From Spirochaeta cellobiosiphila DSM 17781 (GTDB lineage Bacteria; Spirochaetota; Spirochaetia; DSM-17781), in assembly GCF_000426705.1 (NCBI RefSeq), contig NZ_AUFW01000007.1, positions 248,001-312,000 of the forward strand: DNA of 64,000 nucleotides. Direction: 5' to 3'. A model generated the notes under the pieces. The model was not told the origin of the DNA, searched no databases, and worked only from the letters and a program-made list of their open reading frames with translations. This document shows positions 7,447-15,989 of this stretch, piece after piece (the stretch's first letter is position 1; every line of letters begins with the position of its first letter). The position numbers were made by a program, and so were the translations under genes.

Positions 7447-8957
7447 AGAATCTCCTTATTAATTGAAAATATTTCCGGGGAAATCTTTTCAATGATCCAT
7501 TTCTTATTTGTGCTTACCCTGGCTAATTCCGCATCATGACTTACCAGCATAAGAGCTCCCCCATAGGTTTGGAGCGCTTCTTCCAAGTGTTCAATAGCCT
7601 TTATGTCTAAATGATTTGTTGGCTCATCCATCACCAAAAGAGAGATATCCTGACTAAGGACAAAGGATAATTGTATTTTTACCCATTCACCAGGACTAAA
7701 ATCCTTCTTAGCCAGATAGTAATCTGGTTCAATGCCCCAATAGGATAAGAGAGTCAGGAACTCCTGTTGTTTATCCTTTCTTAAGGCTCTTAAAGTCACT
7801 AATAGGGTATTCTTATCTTCTAATGACAACTCTTGAGGCAACCAATATCCTTTTGAATACTCGATAATAGATTCAAGATATTTAAGAAAACTAGTCTTAC
7901 CAGAACCATTAGATCCAGCTAAATGAATTTTGTCAGACCGTCCCCAGCTTAACTCAGGCCAAGTTAAGACCAGATCATCACTCAAGCGTAACTCCCCAGG
8001 TTCCAGCTGTATAAAGGAGTCCCCTTTACTAATAGTTTGTTTAAAGAAAGCCTGGCGATCCTCTAAATCCTTGAAGGAAGCATCTCCTTCCAACTGATCT
8101 TTAATAGCCGCAGCGCGATCTTCTAGATGCTTTATTTTTTGGCTAGCTCTCTTATCCTTACCAAGTAACCTATAACCGTCTATCTTGGCTTTGTTATCAT
8201 GATCCTTGGAGGACAGGCCCTTTTTGGACATCTTATGATTTCGCCCTGTCTCTCGAGATTTCATTTGTTTAGCTACTTTATTAAGGTGATTGTATTGTTC
8301 ACGAAAATTCTGTCTCTGCTGTCGATGACTATCAGCTTCCATAGCCATTTGTTCACTGCTCTCACTATAGTTACCAGACCGTAAACTTACCTGGCCCCCG
8401 TCAAAGTAGAGACATTGTTGACAAATCCTATCTAAAGCATAACGATCATGAGCGATTAGCAACCCCAAACCTGAATAGGACTCAAGAGCCCGATAAATTT
8501 CCTCCCTGCCTTCCCTATCTAAATAATTAAAGGGTTCATCAAGAATAAGGACATCTGGATCTTGGGCCATTAAGATCCCCAACTGGAATCGTTTCTTCTC
8601 ACCCAGACTTAGTGTGTCCCAGCGATATAACCAATCATAGCCGATTCCCAATAGTGATCTCCATCTTCCACCGGAACCTACTGGATCATAGAGAAAGTCC
8701 TCTGCCCCTTCTGGAAGCTGATCCGTTTCCTGAGAGCATAGAAGGATCTTATACTGTTCGTGGCCGTTGATGCTCCCTCTGGAACAAGGAAGCTGCCCAC
8801 CAATAAGGTGAACAAAAGTTGTTTTTCCACTACCATTGGGACCAACAAGTCCTGTCCATCCTTCTGTTAGTGTGAGATTAATATTTAATAAAACTGGCTT
8901 AACTGAGTCAGGATAAGAGAAAGTTACATTGGATATTTGAATTTGTCTGGCTGACAT
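7443..8957 (-). CDS. ABC-F family ATPase (ribosome-acting)
   Basis: Two ABC cassettes in one chain without membrane segments define the ABC-F class, which acts on the ribosome in translation control or antibiotic protection. Walker A motifs are GPNGSGKTT and GSNGSGKTS, and Walker B motifs are LILDEPFNYLD and LVMDEPTNHLD. A basic, charged linker (about residues 190-300, with repeated KMSKKG-like stretches) joins the two domains. The ATG at 8957 has AAGGAG six bases upstream and is preferred to the longer frame from 8993. A promoter and a six-codon upstream ORF precede it, an arrangement known for resistance-type ABC-F genes such as vmlR or msr. The downstream DUF554 gene is co-transcribed. Confidence 0.9.
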   Translation of the reverse strand: MSARQIQISNVTFSYPDSVKPVLLNINLTLTEGWTGLVGPNGSGKTTFVHLIGGQLPCSRGSINGHEQYKILLCSQETDQLPEGAEDFLYDPVGSGGRWRSLLGIGYDWLYRWDTLSLGEKKRFQLGILMAQDPDVLILDEPFNYLDREGREEIYRALESYSGLGLLIAHDRYALDRICQQCLYFDGGQVSLRSGNYSESSEQMAMEADSHRQQRQNFREQYNHLNKVAKQMKSRETGRNHKMSKKGLSSKDHDNKAKIDGYRLLGKDKRASQKIKHLEDRAAAIKDQLEGDASFKDLEDRQAFFKQTISKGDSFIQLEPGELRLSDDLVLTWPELSWGRSDKIHLAGSNGSGKTSFLKYLESIIEYSKGYWLPQELSLEDKNTLLVTLRALRKDKQQEFLTLLSYWGIEPDYYLAKKDFSPGEWVKIQLSFVLSQDISLLVMDEPTNHLDIKAIEHLEEALQTYGGALMLVSHDAELARVSTNKKWIIEKISPEIFSINKEIL

Positions 8958-9048
8958 ATTGATCTCCTTCAAAAGCATTAGATGTTTATTCATCTATCCC
9001 TTCTGGGGGGCGCTTAGCCTAAAGATCCGCTTACAATCATTAACTAAG

Positions 9049-9066
9049 CTAGTCAGCTAGTTTCAT
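9049..9066 (-). CDS. Upstream ORF MKLAD in the ABC-F leader
   Basis: A strong AAAGGAGG (9077-9084) lies 10 bases before ATG-AAA-CTA-GCT-GAC-TAG. An in-frame TTG six bases earlier would give MRMKLAD. The following leader contains GCTTAG and CTAAGC arms that could form alternative hairpins. Short translated ORFs of this kind regulate ABC-F resistance genes by ribosome stalling. Here that role is inferred from position and ribosome-binding strength only, and no U-tract terminator was found. Confidence 0.5.
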   Translation of the reverse strand: MKLAD

Positions 9067-9095
9067 TCTCAAATATCCTCCTTTCTGTGTTTTAT

Positions 9096-9124
9096 ACCAT
9101 ATTTCCATTTTTACAATCTGTCAA
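9096..9124 (-). promoter_or_regulatory. Promoter of the ABC-F/DUF554 operon
   Basis: On the minus strand a consensus TTGACA (9119-9124) is followed after 17 bases by TATGGT (9096-9101). It precedes the small upstream ORF by about 30 bases and the ABC-F start by about 140 bases, which leaves room for a regulatory leader. Confidence 0.6.
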
Positions 9125-9138
9125 CACAGCATAAAAGA

Positions 9139-9762
9139 CTAATCAAAAAAAGGTTCTATATGATCTGAGTGGAGTGCTTCAAAACACATCTTGATTTGTT
9201 CAGGAGTGTTCCTGGTCAATGACAAAGGAGGTAGCTCATCAGGGCCAAAGAAATCAGCAGTAATAGTCTCAGTATTGGTTTCAAATGCCATTTCAATGAA
9301 GTCACATTGAACAAATATCTTATAAATACTGTATACATACACAGGTTTATTATGGCGCTTTCGATCTTGAATAGCGATGATACGCTTAGGAACTACGATA
9401 GCCCCCGCTTCTTCCTGGGCTTCTTTGATCACATTCTCTTTGACAGAATGGGACACATCAGCCCAGCCACCGGGTAAAGACCAATACTGATCTACCTGCT
9501 CTTGAACTAATAGAATTTTCCCTTCATGGAACACAGCACCTCTGACATCTACTTTAGGTGTAGGATAGCCAGCTTCACTCTCAAAGAGAGCTTCCACCTT
9601 TTCAAAAGGAATATCACTATGCTCACTCATCATCTGATAACTAATACGCTGAAGTTCTTCAAATCTTTCAACATCATATTTATTAGGACTATAAGCTAAA
9701 CCTGCTTGGGCTATAGCCTGAAGCCTTTGGGCATAGTCGAGCCATTTGGGCTGATTACTCAT
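9139..9762 (-). CDS. Nudix hydrolase with N-terminal Nudix_N domain
   Basis: The 207-residue protein has a helical N-terminal domain (about 1-65), as in ADP-ribose pyrophosphatase-like Nudix_N proteins, and then a Nudix fold. The Nudix box runs from GWADVSHSVKENVIKE into AQEEAGA, matching G-x5-E-x7-RE-U-x-EE-x-G-U except that the first Arg is Lys. The likely substrate is a nucleoside diphosphate linked to a sugar or another moiety. It is the last gene of the sugar ABC operon and overlaps the GntR gene by four bases. Confidence 0.85.
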   Translation of the reverse strand: MSNQPKWLDYAQRLQAIAQAGLAYSPNKYDVERFEELQRISYQMMSEHSDIPFEKVEALFESEAGYPTPKVDVRGAVFHEGKILLVQEQVDQYWSLPGGWADVSHSVKENVIKEAQEEAGAIVVPKRIIAIQDRKRHNKPVYVYSIYKIFVQCDFIEMAFETNTETITADFFGPDELPPLSLTRNTPEQIKMCFEALHSDHIEPFFD

Positions 9763-10472
9763 GATCGCCTCCTTCGTAAACGAAACTGGAACACATCCTC
9801 CCTTAGATAGTCATGAGAGTACAATATGGGAAGATTAAACTCATCATAATGAATTTGTTTTAAGAGAAAAACCCCAGTATCCTTTCCCAAATGTTCACAA
9901 GCCTTAGATTGCTGTTCTGGATTCGGTAGGGCGATCTCCGTATCAGCACAAACAATCTTTATATGAGCTTTATTCTCTATGTAGGATAATAACGAACCAG
10001 AAAACTGGCCTTCCCCAAAGATATCTCCTACCAAAGACTTGGGTAGGTAGTTCTGAGAGAAGGCAATGGAAGAACCATCTGCCAAACGAGTCCTTTCCAT
10101 ATAGACTAATTCTGATCCGAGGGCTATATCCAACTTCCGGGCCATATCCTCCTTCGCAAAGAGGGAACTGATCAAGTTGATACTTTCCGATTCTTTAAAA
10201 CCACTATTCTGTATCATAGATCCCAAGCTTTCTAATTGATCGAGACTTCCCGGGATGGAAGGAAGTGGTTGGGACAGGAAAGTCCCAACCCCGTGGATCA
10301 CTACCAAATGTCCTTCCTCTGCCAATTCCTTGGCGATGGTTCGATAAGTCATTCGGCTTACCTGAAATCGCTTAGCCATCTCCAGCTCAGAAGGTAATTT
10401 ATTGTCAGGATATTTCCCTGACTGAAGAGAGAGGAGGATATCCTTTTTGATTTGATCACGGCGGGAACTCAA
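9759..10472 (-). CDS. GntR family transcriptional regulator with UTRA domain
   Basis: An N-terminal winged helix (about 1-70, with LPSELEMAKRFQVSRMTYRTI) is followed by a UTRA ligand-binding domain (about 90-235), the HutC subfamily layout. Such proteins sense sugar phosphates or similar metabolites and repress their own operons. It lies inside the sugar transport operon it probably controls, overlapping both neighbours by four bases. The palindrome at 15244-15261, with a GTATAGAC-type core known from NagR/DasR sites, is the probable target. Confidence 0.9.
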   Translation of the reverse strand: MSSRRDQIKKDILLSLQSGKYPDNKLPSELEMAKRFQVSRMTYRTIAKELAEEGHLVVIHGVGTFLSQPLPSIPGSLDQLESLGSMIQNSGFKESESINLISSLFAKEDMARKLDIALGSELVYMERTRLADGSSIAFSQNYLPKSLVGDIFGEGQFSGSLLSYIENKAHIKIVCADTEIALPNPEQQSKACEHLGKDTGVFLLKQIHYDEFNLPILYSHDYLREDVFQFRLRRRRS

Positions 10473-11245
10473 GTGTACTCCTTATCAATATAATTCAGCA
10501 TATGTTCGTGAAGAAAGGGATTCCCAGCACAGAGGCAGGGACCATCTTCTGTATCCCGAAGGCTCAAAAATCCTCCCGCTTCGGTTACTATTAAGGCGCC
10601 CCCTTTGTAATCCCAAGGATTAAGGGCAAACTCCCAAAAACCATCCAATTGTCCTGAGGCCACTAAACAAAGATCTAAAGCCGCACTGCCTAGACGTCTA
10701 ATACCGGAGGATTTCTTCATAAAGATATCCAGAAGTTTTGCCTGACCTAAAGACAGCCCCTTGAGTAGGGGGAATCCCGTTCCTAGTAGGGCGTTGTCCC
10801 AATGATTCACATTAGAGACTTGAAGAGGAACTCCGTTGAGATAAGCCCCTTGTCCTTTATAGGCAGTAAAGATACTTCCCTCACTAGGTTGAATAACCAT
10901 TGACGCCAAAGGTTCTTCCTTGTATTCCAAGCATACGCTGACAGAATACCAAAGAAGTCTATGGATATAATTAGCGGTTCCATCCAAGGGATCAATAATC
11001 CACTTGTAATCAGAATCTCCTTTAGAAAAACCTTGCTCCTCTGCATAGATAGAATGATCAGGATATAAATTATGGATTTGTTCACATAGATACTGTTCTG
11101 TATGAAGATCCACCTCTGTCACGTAATCCGTATAACGTTCCTTATGATGGATATCAAAACCGGATTGAGCCTGCATTTTCACTTGATAGGGAATAATGTA
11201 CTGTGCCCATTCCTCCATGTGAATCTTTACCTTATCCAGATTCAT
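10469..11245 (-). CDS. Inositol monophosphatase family protein
   Basis: This 258-residue enzyme carries the family motifs: the metal-binding EEQG (near residue 70), DPLDGTANYIH (near 88-98) and WDYKGGALIVTEAGG (near 212-226). The family removes phosphate from inositol phosphates, related sugar phosphates or PAP with Mg2+. Its place between a metal-dependent hydrolase and a GntR regulator in a sugar uptake operon suggests a phosphorylated sugar or polyol substrate, but that is inference. It overlaps both neighbours by four bases. Confidence 0.9.
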   Translation of the reverse strand: MNLDKVKIHMEEWAQYIIPYQVKMQAQSGFDIHHKERYTDYVTEVDLHTEQYLCEQIHNLYPDHSIYAEEQGFSKGDSDYKWIIDPLDGTANYIHRLLWYSVSVCLEYKEEPLASMVIQPSEGSIFTAYKGQGAYLNGVPLQVSNVNHWDNALLGTGFPLLKGLSLGQAKLLDIFMKKSSGIRRLGSAALDLCLVASGQLDGFWEFALNPWDYKGGALIVTEAGGFLSLRDTEDGPCLCAGNPFLHEHMLNYIDKEYT

Positions 11246-12159
11246 AAGAATTCCTTTCCTAACACAACTCCCTGATCATCAAAGTTATAACGTAGTAGAC
11301 ATCCCGTATTATGATCATGCTCCAGGAAGGTAAACTCCTTACATCGTCCCTTTTGAGCTTTAAGAAAATCAGGACTGGGAAAGCCGAAAGTTCCTAATGA
11401 ATCGGCAATAACGACCAAATGGGGAATCATAATACTTTCGAGATAGGAATCCTTATAATATCTGATATCCCCATGATGAGGAGCCGTTACAAGATGGGGA
11501 GTCTTAATAAGAGAAGCATAGGAAGGCCACATATCAGGAGAAGCATCCGCCCCAAAGAGAGCTACACTGTCCTCCCCTTTACAGAGGAGAACTGCCAGGG
11601 ATGTTCCATTAAGACCTTTATCAATTTGATCAAGAAGAGAATTCTCAGATTCAGAGCTCTGTGTTTGTACTAGCTTGTTCATTAATAGCTGGATCGGTTC
11701 CACCTTTGACTCATGGGGAGTTAAAAGATGGAGAAACCAATCTCCTAGAACTATCGTATGAAGATCTTTCACAATATGATGGGGAATATTATTTGCTTGT
11801 AACACAGAACATAAACGAGATAAATCAACCATACCTTGTCGTATAGAACCAAAACCAGCGACCTCCTTAGGTGCATAGCCTTCTAGGAAGGTATTCATAT
11901 AGACAGTCTTAACTCTTATATCTTCCATAAGGGTGGCAGCAGCCCCAATATGATCTTCGTGGGGATGAGTGATAATCCATCCCTCAACTTCGTCTATGTT
12001 ATGCTTATTTAGGTAATGGGAGAGTTCCATACGGTGAGGAACACTGTTCATATATTCCTCATCACCAGAGCCTCCATCAATAATGTAATGCTTATTTTCC
12101 AAGCAAATAACAACTGATAATCCATATCCCGGATTAATAATGTCTATCTTCAGTGGCAT
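11242..12159 (-). CDS. Metallo-beta-lactamase-fold hydrolase
   Basis: The 305-residue protein has no signal peptide. It has the metal-binding motif THPHEDHIG (H-x-H-x-D-H, about residues 65-73), further ligands in TAPHHGDIRYY and LFGADASPD, and the ComEC-like layout of the fold. These enzymes cleave phosphodiester, phosphonate or thioester bonds, and the substrate cannot be told. It starts one base after the stop of the upstream permease gene, so it belongs to the sugar ABC operon. Confidence 0.85.
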   Translation of the reverse strand: MPLKIDIINPGYGLSVVICLENKHYIIDGGSGDEEYMNSVPHRMELSHYLNKHNIDEVEGWIITHPHEDHIGAAATLMEDIRVKTVYMNTFLEGYAPKEVAGFGSIRQGMVDLSRLCSVLQANNIPHHIVKDLHTIVLGDWFLHLLTPHESKVEPIQLLMNKLVQTQSSESENSLLDQIDKGLNGTSLAVLLCKGEDSVALFGADASPDMWPSYASLIKTPHLVTAPHHGDIRYYKDSYLESIMIPHLVVIADSLGTFGFPSPDFLKAQKGRCKEFTFLEHDHNTGCLLRYNFDDQGVVLGKEFL

Positions 12160-12160
12160 A

Positions 12161-13030
12161 TTAAGATTCCCCTTTTAGTCCCAGCCGCCAACCTGGTAAG
12201 GATAGACCCAGAACAAGTATCGTCATGATGACCGATACAGCAGCGGCATAACCAAGATGCATATTTTCTATTCCCTTTTGGAATATAAACTGACTAATAG
12301 TGGCCGTTGTATTAGCAGGCCCTCCTTTCGTCAGGATGTTGACTTTGTCAAATAATCGAAAGCTATCGATACTTCGTAATAGGATAAGAAGACCTATGGT
12401 TGGCCTAATATGGGGCCATTGGATGTAACGAAAGCGCAGCCATCCTTGGGCCCCCTCTAAATCAGCCGCTTCATATTGGCTTTTTGGAATAGCCAATAAG
12501 GCGGTGTATATCATCAAAAAGCAAAAAGGTGACCACTGCCACAAATCAATAAATACTAAACTCCCCATGGCAGCTCCTGGCTGTCCAAGCCAGTTATAGG
12601 ATTCTTGACCTATTAGATGAAGCATCCTATTAACAACTCCTTGATAACTGAGGAGATTCTGCCATACAAGTATGGCTGTTACAGGAGGGAGTAAGTTAGG
12701 GAGAAGAATAAGAAATCTTAGAGCTTTATGACCTTTTTTCACAGAAGCAAAGGCCAAAGCCAATAAGAGACCTATGAGAATTTCTCCCAGTGTAGAGCTG
12801 AACATAAAGATCAAAGTATTCCCTAGAGATTGTCCGAAATAAGGATCAGTTACGGCCTGTAAGTAATTAGCCCAACCGATATAATGGGTCGACCTTGGTT
12901 TTAGTAAATAAAAATCCTGAAAGCTCTGATACAAGGTATAGACCAAGGGGAATACACTTAGCAAAGCTAACAAGAGCAAAGCGGGCATGAGCATTATGAT
13001 AGAAAAGCTTTTGTTTCGTATGGTTGTCAT
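12161..13030 (-). CDS. Sugar ABC transporter permease (MalF/UgpA type)
   Basis: A 289-residue inner-membrane protein with six predicted helices. The EAA loop EAADLEGAQGWLRFRYIQWP (about 200-219) docks the ATPase. An N-terminal segment with an FQ-F sequence and the fold are typical of the carbohydrate uptake transporter 1 (CUT1) family. It pairs with the permease at 14387-15220 and the binding lipoprotein between them. No ATPase gene is in the operon, so a shared MsmX/MalK-type ATPase encoded elsewhere is expected. Confidence 0.92.
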   Translation of the reverse strand: MTTIRNKSFSIIMLMPALLLLALLSVFPLVYTLYQSFQDFYLLKPRSTHYIGWANYLQAVTDPYFGQSLGNTLIFMFSSTLGEILIGLLLALAFASVKKGHKALRFLILLPNLLPPVTAILVWQNLLSYQGVVNRMLHLIGQESYNWLGQPGAAMGSLVFIDLWQWSPFCFLMIYTALLAIPKSQYEAADLEGAQGWLRFRYIQWPHIRPTIGLLILLRSIDSFRLFDKVNILTKGGPANTTATISQFIFQKGIENMHLGYAAAVSVIMTILVLGLSLPGWRLGLKGES

Positions 13031-13091
13031 AACTTCCTTATAGGCCCCAGGGGAGGATTGCTTTGGCCCTCACTCCCCTTCTTATGAGTCA

Positions 13092-14306
13092 TTATTTCAT
13101 GATAGAATTAATAGCATCCTGAGCATCACTTAGGGCTTCTTCGGTGGTTTTAGTACCTACAATGGCTGCGGATAGTTCCGCTCCTAAAGCGGCTTCCACT
13201 TCCGACCATTTTGGCGTTCGTGGTCGTGCTACAGAATTCTCAAGAGCCGCTAATTGAGCTGTATAATGGGGATACTTGGCCACTAAGGCCGAATCTTCAT
13301 ACACACTTTTACGAGTGGGAATTCCTCCTTGGGTAGCCATCTTCTTTTGAACATCAGAGGACGTTAGGTAACTAAGAAAAGCCGCCGCTTCTGCTTTATG
13401 TCCTGAATTAGCAGTAATCCCCATCATCCAGTTACCAATCATTCCTGTAGATTGAGCTGAACTAGCATTGGTGAATTTATTAGGGATAGGACCATAGGCG
13501 GCACTAGCTTCTGCTCCAGCTATATACCAAGAAGGCCAACCTAAAGACATACCAGCATCCCCTTTTGATACGGCCTGTACAAGATCGTTCTTTTCCAGAT
13601 TTACCCCAGTAGCTAATAGCTCCTTATAGAAATCAAGAGCCTTTTGCCCTTCTGTGCTATTAATAGTGGAAGTCCAATCCTTATTAAAAACTTCACCACC
13701 CATAGCCCATAAAACAGGAAGATAATCGGATACGATAGGATTACCTTGTTGCCCCCTAATGGCATAACCTGGCTTACCAGTACGGTCTTTAATAGCCTTT
13801 GCATTATTGAGGACCTCCTCCCAACTTTGGGGTAAGGATAGGCCCAACTGATTGTAAAGGGATTGGTTATAGAAAAATAATTGAACATTTCCTACCACTG
13901 GTAAAGCGTAAAGCTTGCCTGTTTTATATGGATAAGTTCCTAAGTACATAGCCGCAGGAATAATATCTGGATCTTTTGTGATTCCATAATCCTCAAGGGG
14001 TGCGAATAATCCCGCTTCACAGAACTCTGGCATCCAAGGATCATCAGCCATTATAAGGTCATAACTTGCTGTTTTATTACCCGCATCCAATCCGATTTTT
14101 TGTTTTAAATTCGCTGATTCTAAAGCCAGGATTTCTACGGTCACATTATTCTTTTGTTCGAAATCAGAGAGGACTGATTTCATGGCATCAATATGGGTGC
14201 CCCCTCTACCGGCAAGGACGATCTTAACTGGTCCTTCTTCTTTCTGACTACAAGACAGAAAGGCAAAGCTCATGAGAGCTATTAATATTAGTATGATTTT
14301 CTTCAT
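13092..14306 (-). CDS. Sugar ABC transporter substrate-binding lipoprotein (family 1)
   Basis: The protein has a lipoprotein signal peptide (MKKIILILIALMSFAFLSC, lipid-modified Cys at residue 19) and a mature SBP_bac_1 domain of about 385 residues. The segment KPGYAIRGQQGNPIV and the overall length fit binding proteins of CUT1 transporters for disaccharides, oligosaccharides or glycerol-phosphate compounds. The ATG at 14306 has AGGAG seven bases upstream and a proper signal peptide, so I prefer it to the longer frame from 14351. It is the second gene of the operon. Confidence 0.92.
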   Translation of the reverse strand: MKKIILILIALMSFAFLSCSQKEEGPVKIVLAGRGGTHIDAMKSVLSDFEQKNNVTVEILALESANLKQKIGLDAGNKTASYDLIMADDPWMPEFCEAGLFAPLEDYGITKDPDIIPAAMYLGTYPYKTGKLYALPVVGNVQLFFYNQSLYNQLGLSLPQSWEEVLNNAKAIKDRTGKPGYAIRGQQGNPIVSDYLPVLWAMGGEVFNKDWTSTINSTEGQKALDFYKELLATGVNLEKNDLVQAVSKGDAGMSLGWPSWYIAGAEASAAYGPIPNKFTNASSAQSTGMIGNWMMGITANSGHKAEAAAFLSYLTSSDVQKKMATQGGIPTRKSVYEDSALVAKYPHYTAQLAALENSVARPRTPKWSEVEAALGAELSAAIVGTKTTEEALSDAQDAINSIMK

Positions 14307-14386
14307 GGTATTACTCCTATTGATTAATAATTGTGATCTCATTCTTTTCACTTGTTATTGATTCCTGACACCTCCTGTTATTATCC

Positions 14387-15220
14387 CTAGGACTTAACCG
14401 AACCGGCTGTTAAACCGGAAACCAAATATCTCTGCATGACCAAGGCAAAGATCAACAGAGGTAATAAACTCATACTCCCACCCGCTGCGAGGGATCCCCA
14501 CTTCATAACTTCCTGTTCCGAATTGAAGGTGGCTAAACGTAATGGCAAGGTGAACTTACCTGGACTCTGGGTCATAACAACCGCATAGGCATATTCATTC
14601 CAGGAATTCATAAAGGAAAAGATGGCCACTGCCGCCAAGGAAGGACCAATCAAAGGCAAAGCTATCTGGATAAATATCCTTCTATCTCCCGCTCCATCGA
14701 TCTTAGCGCTTTCTTCTAATTCTTGAGGGATTCCTCTAAAAGCAGGGATAAGGAACCACATGATGAAAGGTAGATTCATCAAACTATGAGACAGGATAAG
14801 AGGAATATTTGTTCCCAAGAGGTGGGTTTTATTGAATAAAATAAAAAGGGGTATTCCCAAAGTGATGGGAGGAAGAATCCGCGCCGTTAGGATCCAAGCA
14901 ATAAAGGAACGATGAACCCAATGGCGGAATCGGGATCGACCTAGGATATAGGCACCACAGGTTCCAGCGATCATACTAATCATCAAAGAGATCCATCCCA
15001 CGAAAAGACTATTACCTAAGGGAATGATAAAATCTCTGGCTTTCCATAAATCTTCCCAGTGATGCAATGTGAAGGAATGGGGAAGTAAGGACCAAGCATG
15101 GGCCATGTCCGAAGATTGGCGCAAAGACAAAGAAATAAGCCAATACAGGGGAAATAACATTAATAGGACAAGTAGTCCTAGTGGTACTAATGGTAATTTG
15201 CCTTTGATACTTGATTTCAT
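14387..15220 (-). CDS. Sugar ABC transporter permease (MalG/UgpE type)
   Basis: The 277-residue product has six helices and an EAA loop, ELEESAKIDGAGDRRIFIQI (about residues 181-200), followed by a proline-rich turn, as in MalG-type permeases. It is the first gene of the minus-strand operon that runs to the Nudix gene at 9139. Its upstream region carries the palindrome at 15244-15261 and an AGAGGAG some 12 bases before the ATG. Confidence 0.92.
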   Translation of the reverse strand: MKSSIKGKLPLVPLGLLVLLMLFPLYWLISLSLRQSSDMAHAWSLLPHSFTLHHWEDLWKARDFIIPLGNSLFVGWISLMISMIAGTCGAYILGRSRFRHWVHRSFIAWILTARILPPITLGIPLFILFNKTHLLGTNIPLILSHSLMNLPFIMWFLIPAFRGIPQELEESAKIDGAGDRRIFIQIALPLIGPSLAAVAIFSFMNSWNEYAYAVVMTQSPGKFTLPLRLATFNSEQEVMKWGSLAAGGSMSLLPLLIFALVMQRYLVSGLTAGSVKS

Positions 15221-15243
15221 AGAATCATCCGACTCCTCTTGTC

Positions 15244-15261
15244 TAGATGTCTATACATCTA
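15244..15261. promoter_or_regulatory. Probable GntR operator palindrome
   Basis: TAGATGT-CTAT-ACATCTA is an inverted repeat with perfect 7-bp arms, 23 bases upstream of the first gene of the sugar operon. The centre, read on the minus strand, is GTATAGAC, like the core of known HutC-subfamily sites (NagR, DasR). The GntR/UTRA gene in the same operon is the natural candidate to bind it. Confidence 0.65.
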
Positions 15262-15314
15262 CCAAGAGCTTGTTAATGTCCTATGTTTGTCATATGAAAT
15301 AGCTATGAGCAGAT

Positions 15315-15342
15315 TTGAACAAATCTAACAAGAATCTAATAT
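15315..15342 (+). promoter_or_regulatory. Candidate promoter for a structured RNA
   Basis: TTGAAC (15315-15320) and TAATAT (15337-15342) are spaced by 16 bases on the plus strand in a non-coding stretch. The start of transcription would fall at about 15349, just before the first strong hairpin of the candidate RNA. Confidence 0.45.
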
Positions 15343-15348
15343 TTTTTA

Positions 15349-15688
15349 TTCTTTTTATTTATAACCTTTGAGCAGTTCAGAGGTTTGTCTTATGTATGTG
15401 TTATTACAAAGCTAAGGATGAAGAGCATGGGTTTAATGGTATGTTTTATTTGTTTTACTCACTCTTTTTGTTATGGATGTTATCCTATGCTCTGATTCCC
15501 TAGTTCATCACTAGTAATAACCTTAGAAGATAAGAGTTTTTCTCCGATTTTTATTTTCATTGGTAACAGGGGGCTTAACCAACCTTTAAACACGCAGCTT
15601 TATGGTTGAGTCCTTTTAGTTACCATCATAACCTTTACTTACATTAGTTAATCCCTAGAGGTTTACCTTTTCCTCTGGGGATTTTTTG
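15349..15688 (+). ncRNA. Candidate structured small RNA, about 340 nt
   Basis: No ORF of useful length is present, but base pairing is dense. A 9-bp hairpin (AACCTTTGA/TCAGAGGTT) spans 15363-15385. An 8-bp closing stem pairs GTTATTAC (15400-15407) with GTAATAAC (15514-15521). Inside it is a 10-bp hairpin between AGAGCATGGG (from 15422) and CCTATGCTCT (ending about 15493). A long hairpin at 15561-15625 has a 7-bp outer stem and a 14-bp inner stem rich in G-U pairs. A terminator ends it at 15687. I looked for signatures of RNase P RNA, tmRNA, SRP RNA and 6S RNA and found none. A function is unknown, and AT-rich DNA can fold by chance. Confidence 0.5.
15653..15687 (+). terminator. Rho-independent terminator of the candidate RNA
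   Basis: CCCTAGAGG pairs with CCTCTGGGG (9 bp, one G-U) around a 9-nt loop and is followed by A and six T residues on the plus strand. There is no plus-strand protein gene upstream, which argues for a non-coding transcript. The minus strand has no matching T-run. Confidence 0.75.
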
Positions 15689-15989
15689 TATGTGAAGGAG
15701 TTCTTTGCTTATTGAGGACTGCTTGGGAAATATTATTTCTACAGTGGATCGAAATATATAGGGAGTGAGAGTCAAATAACATAGCCCCTATGATTTGTGT
15801 TCTGTGTTAATTGTTGATGTTCTTCTTATTTGCTTATTAGAAATACTTTTTTCCATTACCAAACTTTGATTTTCTAATATTTATTTTTCAGACCATATTG
15901 TATATGTTCCCTGGTTTTTGGACCCTTATACTTCTAATCTTTTCCAATATACCATCGAACTTAAATATCCTCTCAAAAACATCATCTTG

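Noticed and set aside
15349-15688. Known housekeeping RNA (RNase P RNA, tmRNA, SRP RNA or 6S RNA)
   Set aside because: Length would suit RNase P RNA or tmRNA, but the conserved blocks (GAGGAAAGTCC-like, CCA-ending tRNA-like domain, GGAAGGAAGCAGCC-like, or one long bubble-containing hairpin) are not present.
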